Positions 57,980 through 64,000 of a stretch of DNA of 64,000 nt are shown one piece after another. Numbering within the stretch: the stretch's first letter is position 1; each line of letters opens with the position of its first letter. The notes under the pieces were generated by a model. It was not told the DNA's origin. It was given only the letters and a program-made list of their open reading frames with translations, and ran no database searches. Both the position numbers and the translations under genes were made by a program. Origin of the DNA: Streptomyces sp. B21-105 (lineage in GTDB: Bacteria > Actinomycetota > Actinomycetes > Streptomycetales > Streptomycetaceae); assembly GCF_036898465.1 (NCBI RefSeq), contig NZ_JARUMJ010000001.1, forward strand, positions 6,758,001 to 6,822,000. Reading direction: 5' to 3'.

Positions 57980-58900
57980 TCAATAGGTGAGGACGGCCCA
58001 CACGCCTGCCGCGACGACCGCGGCCGCGTAGCAGCCCACCGCCGCCGCGGTGATCCGCCACCGCACCCTCTCGTTCCAGGCCGTGCGGGACGACATCAGC
58101 CAGGCCAGCGCGGGAAGCACCAGGACGGCGTGCAGGCTGACTCCGTGCAGCGGCTTGAGCGGTGCCGTGGAGCCGTACGCCGCCTCCTGGTGGCCGGTGC
58201 GGGTGAGCACGACACCGCGCGCGATCATCGCCGCCCCGGAGACGAGCGCGACCAGCAGGATCGCGAAGCCGGAGCGCACCGCGAGAGCCATCCCGGCCGG
58301 GCCCGTCGGTCGATGCCGGAAGGAGGCCACGGCGAACACGGTGAGCAGCGCGACGAGGACGCCGCCTCCGACTGCGAGCGTCATGGACACGGCGGTGTCG
58401 AAGGGCGTCTCCATGTCCAGGTGCGAGGGCACTCTCCGCCAGGCCTGGAGGGTGATGCCCCCGACCTCGACGACACAGTCGGCGGCGAACACCCCGAGCA
58501 GCGCGGTGCGCACCCGTGGGCTCATCCGCAGGAAGGACGTCACCCCGACGACGGCCCGGAGGGTCACGCCGAAGGAGAGCCCGAAGGTCACCGGCTTGCG
58601 CCAGGAGACGGGGCCGTTCCAGGGGCCGCCGTCGACGGCGAACACCACCAGGTGCAGGAGACCGGAGGCGATGAGGACCAGCGCCGTCGCCCCGTAGACG
58701 CCCCCGGCTCCGCCCCCGCCCCCGGCCCCGGCCCCGGTCCCGGTCCTGGTCCTGGTCCTGGTCCCGGTCCCGGCTCCCGTCCCCGCCCCGCTCCCGGCTC
58801 CGGCCTTGGCTTCGGTGCGGGCCGCGGCTTCGGGTCCGGTCTCGGCGCCCGTCTCGGACCCGGTTCCCTTGTGGCGCCGTGCGGTCGTCTGCTCGTCCAT
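57980..58900 (-). CDS. multi-pass membrane protein, unknown
   Basis: 306 aa from ATG 58900. The N-terminal ~70 residues are low-complexity (repeated GT and RT dipeptides, then a Gly run), matching the CCGGTCCTGG-rich DNA near 58720-58800. About seven membrane helices follow (ALVLIASGLLHLVVFAV; KPVTFGLSFGVTLRAVVGVTSFL; AVSMTLAVGGGVLVALLTVFAVASF). No domain is recognised. Upstream in-frame starts are possible but would add disorder only. Confidence 0.75.
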   Translation of the reverse strand: MDEQTTARRHKGTGSETGAETGPEAAARTEAKAGAGSGAGTGAGTGTRTRTRTGTGAGAGGGGGAGGVYGATALVLIASGLLHLVVFAVDGGPWNGPVSWRKPVTFGLSFGVTLRAVVGVTSFLRMSPRVRTALLGVFAADCVVEVGGITLQAWRRVPSHLDMETPFDTAVSMTLAVGGGVLVALLTVFAVASFRHRPTGPAGMALAVRSGFAILLVALVSGAAMIARGVVLTRTGHQEAAYGSTAPLKPLHGVSLHAVLVLPALAWLMSSRTAWNERVRWRITAAAVGCYAAAVVAAGVWAVLTY

Positions 58901-59084
58901 GCGACCGAGCGTCCCGGTCGCGGTGGCACGCCGTCGTCGTCCTGCCGAAGACACCCGTCGTACGCCCGGGGGAGCAGCAGGCGGGCCAGCCGGTGGAAAG
59001 GACGGGCGGACGGGTCGCGCCGGAGCCGGGTTTCGCGGTGGCGGCGGTTCGTGAACGTAGCCTCGGGAGTGCCGCGTGGTGCGC

Positions 59085-59114
59085 TTGACACAAAAATCGA
59101 ACATCCGTTCTTAT
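59085..59114 (+). promoter_or_regulatory. recA promoter with LexA (SOS) box
   Basis: TTGACA (59085-59090) is a perfect -35. TCTTAT (59109-59114) at 18 bases is a fair -10. Between and over them lies TCGAACATCCGTTCTT (59097-59112), matching the actinobacterial LexA box. Repressor bound here would block RNA polymerase. The transcript then has a ~150-base leader before the recA ATG. Confidence 0.85.
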
Positions 59115-59274
59115 GGGGGCTCCGGCGGCTCTCGCGGCGGGCGTTCTGTCCCGTCTGGAGTCGATAAGCGCCTGAGTTATCCACAGGCCGGACCGGCGTC
59201 GAGGCGCATTGTCAGTGGCAGGCGTTAGCGTCTTTGACGTGAAGCGATCGACTCAAGCAAACCGGGTGGAACCC

Positions 59275-60402
<1,128 letters not shown>

Positions 60403-60405
60403 TCC

Positions 60406-61149
60406 GTGACACGACGAACGGACTGGGCCGAGTACGTCCACCCCGGCGCCCCCGGGGGGACGGGCAACGGGGTCGACGGCGGCCTGTCCCAGGACGGCGA
60501 CGACCGGTCGGACACCGGCCGGGCAGCGGTCGGTGACGAGGGCGGTCCACGTGGCGGGCGTGGGCGCCGTCGGCGCGGCCCCCGGAAACCGTCCACCGAG
60601 GACGGAGGCGCTTCTTCCTCGTCGAGGGCCGAGAAGGGGCAGTCTTCGGGGGACCCGGCTGAGCGGGCACGGGCGATCTGCCTGCGCCTGCTCACCGGGA
60701 CCCCGCGCACGCGCAAGCAGCTCGCCGACGCCCTGCACAAACGGGAGATCCCCGACGGCGTGGCGGAGGAGGTGCTTTCGCGGTTCGAGGAGGTCGGACT
60801 GATCAACGACGGTGCCTTCGCGGACGCCTGGGTGGAGTCCCGTCACCACGGCAGAGGACTGGCCCGGCGCGCGCTCGCCCAGGAGCTGCGGACCAAGGGC
60901 GTCGACCCCGAGCTGATCGAAGAGGCCGTCGGCCGGCTCGACTCCGAGCAGGAGGAGGAGACGGCGCGCGAACTCGTCGCCCGCAAGCTGCGCGCGACCC
61001 GTGGTCTCGACCGCGACAGACGGCTGCGCCGCCTCGCCGGCATGCTCGCACGCAAGGGCTACCCCGAGGGCCTGGCCCTGCGGGTGGTCCGGCAGGCGCT
61101 GGAGGAAGAGGGCGAGGACACGGAGTCCCTGGAGGGCGACGGGTTCTGA
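60406..61149 (+). CDS. recX: RecX regulatory protein
   Basis: 247 aa, GTG start. The first ~85 residues are a disordered Gly/Arg/Ser extension usual in Streptomyces. The RecX repeats follow: ARAICLRLLTGTPRTRKQLADALHKREIPDGVAEEVLSRFEEVGLINDGAFADAWVESR and ALAQELRTKGVDPELIEEAV. It inhibits RecA filaments. Transcribed with recA from the LexA-controlled promoter. Confidence 0.95.
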   Translation: MTRRTDWAEYVHPGAPGGTGNGVDGGLSQDGDDRSDTGRAAVGDEGGPRGGRGRRRRGPRKPSTEDGGASSSSRAEKGQSSGDPAERARAICLRLLTGTPRTRKQLADALHKREIPDGVAEEVLSRFEEVGLINDGAFADAWVESRHHGRGLARRALAQELRTKGVDPELIEEAVGRLDSEQEEETARELVARKLRATRGLDRDRRLRRLAGMLARKGYPEGLALRVVRQALEEEGEDTESLEGDGF

Positions 61150-61177
61150 GCGCAGCCGCGCCACCACCAGCGTGCGG

Positions 61178-61657
61178 CTACTGCGTCACCGGGAGGCCCG
61201 CCGCCTTCCACGCCTGGAAGCCGCCGACGAGATCGGTCGCCCGGTGCAGTCCCAGCTGGTGCAGGGAGGCGGCGGCCAGGCTCGACGCGTAGCCCTCGTT
61301 GCAGATCACGATCGCCCGCACGTCATGGCTCGTGGCCTCGGGGAGGCGATGACTGCCCTGAGGGTCGAGACGCCACTCCAGTTCGTTGCGCTCCACGACC
61401 AGCGCGCCGGGGATCAGCCCGTCCCGCTCCCGCAGAGCGGCGTACCGGATGTCGACGAGCAGTGCCCCGCCGGAGCGGGCGGCCTCGAACGCTTCCCGGG
61501 CCTCCACGCGCGCGTACCCGGCACGGACCCGCTCGAGCAACTCGTCGATCCCCGTGGGCTGTTCACCGCGTCGATCCTGGTGCGGTTCCTCGTGTCGCTC
61601 ACCGTGCCGTTCGTCATCCTGCCGTCGCTGCCGGGCGGTGCTCGCGTCGCCGCTCAC
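61178..61657 (-). CDS. rhodanese-domain protein
   Basis: 159 aa from GTG 61657, overlapping the cysteine dioxygenase stop (GTGA). The rhodanese fold has ALLVDIRYAALRERDGLIPGALVVERNELEW and catalytic Cys in IVICNEGYASSLAA, followed by DLVGGFQAWKAAGLPV. The ~35-residue N-terminal Arg/Asp/Glu/His-rich leader is unusual. With cysteine dioxygenase it suggests sulfur transfer or sulfite/sulfane handling after cysteine breakdown. Confidence 0.88.
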   Translation of the reverse strand: MSGDASTARQRRQDDERHGERHEEPHQDRRGEQPTGIDELLERVRAGYARVEAREAFEAARSGGALLVDIRYAALRERDGLIPGALVVERNELEWRLDPQGSHRLPEATSHDVRAIVICNEGYASSLAAASLHQLGLHRATDLVGGFQAWKAAGLPVTQ

Positions 61658-62223
61658 TGCCAGTCCTGCGGACGTTCGACCTGCTCCAGCCGCAGCACCT
61701 GTCCGGTACGGCTGTAGCGGCGGATGCGGGGCAGCGGCGGGTAGTAGGCGTGGACGGAGACGGCGTGGTCCTCGGCGGACTCGTTCATGACCTCGTGGAC
61801 GTGGTGGCGGCCGAAGGACCGGCCCCGGCCGGCGGGCAGGGTGCGCGACCGGTCCACACCGTCGGTCAGCTCCAGGGTCCGCCAGCCGTCGGTGGGCAGC
61901 CGGGCGGCCAGCGAGTACTCCTTGAGCGCACCCCGCGCGGTCAGGAACGCGCCCACCGAGTCGGCGTGGTCGTGCCAGCCGGTGCCCGTGCCTGGCGGCC
62001 AGCCGATCAGCCAGGCCTCGCTGCCGCCCGGCCCCTCCAGACGCACCCAGGTGCGGCCCTCCGGATCGAGGGGGAGCGAAGCGATCAGCGCGGAGTCCGC
62101 AGCCGTACGCCGGACGAAGTCGAGGAGGTCCGCCTGCGTGGGTGCGGCGACGGCAGTGCGCGACGAGGTGGGCGACGGGCGGGTGGCAGGGGAGGACGAA
62201 GAGAGGGAGGCGGAGACAGACAC
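61654..62223 (-). CDS. cysteine dioxygenase
   Basis: 189 aa from GTG 62223 (AGGA eight bases upstream); an in-frame GTG at 62265 lacks a binding site. Cupin iron ligands: His-x-His in GWHDHADSVGAF and the later HHVHEVMN. The enzyme oxidises L-cysteine to cysteine sulfinate. The Ser-rich N-terminus is likely disordered. Coupled to the rhodanese gene and preceded by a Cys-rich leader peptide. Confidence 0.88.
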   Translation of the reverse strand: MSVSASLSSSSPATRPSPTSSRTAVAAPTQADLLDFVRRTAADSALIASLPLDPEGRTWVRLEGPGGSEAWLIGWPPGTGTGWHDHADSVGAFLTARGALKEYSLAARLPTDGWRTLELTDGVDRSRTLPAGRGRSFGRHHVHEVMNESAEDHAVSVHAYYPPLPRIRRYSRTGQVLRLEQVERPQDWQ

Positions 62224-62313
62224 GGAAACCGTCCTGGGAACGTTCGCGAGGAGCGCGGACCGCACGCGGGCGGAGGCGCATCGGCGGCGCGCGCCGTGGG
62301 GAAGGGGGCGAGT

Positions 62314-62361
62314 TCAGCAGGACGGACGACACACGCAGCCCGCATAGCGGACGAGGTCCAT
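62314..62361 (-). CDS. 15-codon cysteine-rich leader peptide upstream of cysteine dioxygenase
   Basis: Reads MDLVRYAGCVCRPSC with GGAGG six bases before the ATG. The D-L-x-R-x-A-x-C-x-CR pattern is the hallmark of short 'putative leader peptides' found before sulfur-metabolism genes in Streptomyces. Ribosome stalling at its three Cys codons when cysteine is scarce could gate the downstream genes, 90 bases away. A GTG at 62385 would give a 23-codon form but has no binding site. Confidence 0.75.
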   Translation of the reverse strand: MDLVRYAGCVCRPSC

Positions 62362-62407
62362 ATGGACCCTCCGCCACAGGCGCACATCGGTGTCGGTCAC
62401 GATCCGG

Positions 62408-62436
62408 AGTAGAGCATGCCGGTGCACCGCGGTCAA
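62408..62436 (-). promoter_or_regulatory. promoter of the sulfur operon
   Basis: On the minus strand, TTGACC (62436-62431) and TCTACT (62413-62408) are separated by 17 bases, about 47 bases before the leader ATG. The rest of 62437-62678 shows no gene. Confidence 0.55.
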
Positions 62437-62678
62437 CTCACCGTCACTCTGTGGACCGCACGGTGACGACTGCGCGGGCACCGCGGGTCCGGTGACCGGT
62501 TTTGCCGCAGGGCCGGTGCCGAGAGTCATGGCCGTGGGCCCTGCGTTCCTACCGGCCCCCCCGTCCCGGCCCGCAGTCGGCTGACGTCGCGCACGCATCC
62601 CGTTGCCGCTACCGGTTCGCGCCGGGCCGCCATGCTCGGGACGCGAGGTCAGCCGTCACGCGGCGGCGAAGTACGCCG

Positions 62679-64000
62679 TCATTTCGCCGCCGAGCCCGCT
62701 GTCGCCTCCGCCGCGGGCGCATCCTCGGCCGTGTGTGCCGGGCCGCCCACGGCTGCCTCCGCCGCGGCGTACAGGTCGGCCGCGCGCACCCCGTTGAGCG
62801 CGGTGACGAGATGGCCGTCCGGACGGATCAGCAGGACCGTATGTGCGGCCGCACCCGGGTAGCTCTCGGCCACCAGCAGCTCGGCGGGGCACGGCAGGGC
62901 CGTCACCGCGGCGGCCAGCCGGGGCATGATCCCGGCGCCGACCCAGTGCCGGCGTTCCCACACGCCGGTGCCCGGTGCGATCAGCAGCACGAGCAGGGCG
63001 CCCCGGCCGAGCCGGTCCCGGAGCCGGACGAACGAGCCGTCCTCCGCGGTCACCCGGACGTCCTCGACGGGCGCCCCGGGAGGCGTGTCCACCGGTGTCT
63101 CCGCCTCCAGGTGCCGGGGCGCGAGCGGGGAGCCGGCGTACGAACCCGGCGCGCCCAGCGGGCCGCGTCCCAGGTGACCGTCGGTGAGCAGCACGTCGTG
63201 ACCGCGGGCCGCGCCGGGGACGTACGCCCTGATGCCCCCGCCGCCGCGCAGCAGCGGGAGCGCCTGGTCGGCCGCCCGCAGCCGGGCGGCGACGACCGCG
63301 CGGCGCTCGGCCTGGTAGCTGTCGAGCAGTGCCTCGTGCGGCCCGTGGTGCCAGGCCAGGGCCAGTTTCCAGGCGAGGTTGTCGGCGTCCCGCAGGCCCT
63401 CGTCCAGGCCTTGGGTGCCGAGCGTGCCGAGAAGGTGGGCGGCGTCCCCCGCGAGGAAGACCCGGCCCACGCGCCAGCGGCGGGCCAGCCGGTGGTGCAC
63501 GGTGTGCACGCCGGTGTCGAGCAGTTCGTACGGAGGCGTGGAGCCGCCGCTCCAGCCCGCCAGGGTCTCGCGGACGCGCGCCACCAGTACCTCGGGCGTG
63601 ACCAGGTCCTTGCCGGGCGGCAGCAGCCAGTCGAGCCGCCAGACGCCGTGGGGCAGCGGGCGGCCCGTGACCTCCGCGGCAGGGGGACCGGATGCCCGCC
63701 AGGGCGGGGTCCGATGGAGCAACGCCTCGCTGTCCCACGGAAGTTCCGCGCGCAGTGCGGCCACGGCGTGTCGCTCCACCGCGGTACGGCCGGGGAAGCG
63801 GATGTCGAGGAGCTTGCGGACGGTGGAGCGGGGGCCGTCGCAGCCGATGAGATAGCTGCCGCGCCACCAGGTGCCCTGCGGGCCGCGCGTGTGCGCGGTG
63901 ACCCCGGAGGGCTCCTGCTCGACGGTGTCCAGACGGCTGTTCACGGCGATCTTCGCCAGCCGCTCGCCGGCGAGGGCGGCGCGCAGGGCCCCGGTCAGCT
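62679..64000 (-). CDS. FAD-dependent monooxygenase, 5' end outside window
   Basis: Partial, at least 440 aa. Central DG-like motif YLIGCDGPRSTVRKLLDIRFPG and the second FAD motif VFLAGDAAHLLGTLGTQGLDEGLRDADNLAWKLALAW match the PheA/TfdB-type aromatic hydroxylases. The N-terminal GxGxxG lies beyond the edge. The C-terminal ~110 residues form a thioredoxin-like domain without Cys (LRDRLGRGALLVLLIAPGTGVW...LLIRPDGHLVTALNGVRAADLYAAAEAAV). Substrate unknown; aromatic or polyketide compounds are typical. Confidence 0.9.
   Translation of the reverse strand, partial: LTGALRAALAGERLAKIAVNSRLDTVEQEPSGVTAHTRGPQGTWWRGSYLIGCDGPRSTVRKLLDIRFPGRTAVERHAVAALRAELPWDSEALLHRTPPWRASGPPAAEVTGRPLPHGVWRLDWLLPPGKDLVTPEVLVARVRETLAGWSGGSTPPYELLDTGVHTVHHRLARRWRVGRVFLAGDAAHLLGTLGTQGLDEGLRDADNLAWKLALAWHHGPHEALLDSYQAERRAVVAARLRAADQALPLLRGGGGIRAYVPGAARGHDVLLTDGHLGRGPLGAPGSYAGSPLAPRHLEAETPVDTPPGAPVEDVRVTAEDGSFVRLRDRLGRGALLVLLIAPGTGVWERRHWVGAGIMPRLAAAVTALPCPAELLVAESYPGAAAHTVLLIRPDGHLVTALNGVRAADLYAAAEAAVGGPAHTAEDAPAAEATAGSAAK

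Overview
The window is high-GC DNA with many GTG starts, ATGA/GTGA overlaps and a recA-recX / ftsK-rimO-pgsA-cinA neighbourhood. This is the core chromosome of a Streptomyces or close relative. It holds two stretches of conserved chromosome split by one complete-looking integrated siphovirus-type prophage of about 39.4 kb (6310-45758).

Left chromosomal arm (1-6342): the 3' end of an FtsK/SpoIIIE translocase, a RodZ-like membrane-anchored HTH protein, rimO, pgsA, cinA, a ClgR-type HTH regulator and a Dps ferritin-like gene. The prophage is inserted in the last codons of dps. A 22-bp direct repeat (6310-6331 and 45737-45758) marks attL and attR. The phage supplies a replacement dps 3' end and a strong terminator. 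The native last codons lie stranded beside the integrase gene at attR.

Prophage: almost every gene is on the minus strand, so the functional order runs from high to low coordinates. Integrase, a small upstream protein and an XRE repressor (43738-45726, plus strand) face a divergent Cro-like/Xis-like pair (43132-43558). Then follows a long early operon of small HTH, zinc-ribbon and membrane proteins (30565-43041). HNH nuclease, kinase-like ATPase and terminase genes follow (26850-30550), then portal, HK97-type protease and capsid (22854-26439). Head-tail and tail genes come next, including a tail chaperone pair with a canonical -1 slippery heptamer and a 934-aa tape measure (12159-22787). A secreted beta-propeller enzyme-like protein and a lysis cassette with amidase, holin and a membrane-anchored collagen-like protein (8555-12084) complete the late genes. 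At the attL end is a separate accessory module: a small XRE protein, and a GntR regulator divergent from an unknown gene across a perfect 14-bp inverted-repeat operator.

Right chromosomal arm (45759-64000): SDR oxidoreductase, Nei-type glycosylase, a 1643-aa Lhr helicase, an AraC regulator coupled to azlCD, a terpenoid-cyclase-fold protein, DUF3046, an AI-2E family permease, a membrane protein, recA with a LexA box, recX, and a sulfur locus. The sulfur locus has a 15-codon cysteine-rich leader peptide, cysteine dioxygenase and rhodanese. The window ends inside a FAD monooxygenase gene.

All calls are from reading the sequence; no similarity search was run. Protein families are named from motifs and remembered family features. 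Starts of many small prophage genes were chosen from Shine-Dalgarno spacing and overlap with the preceding stop.
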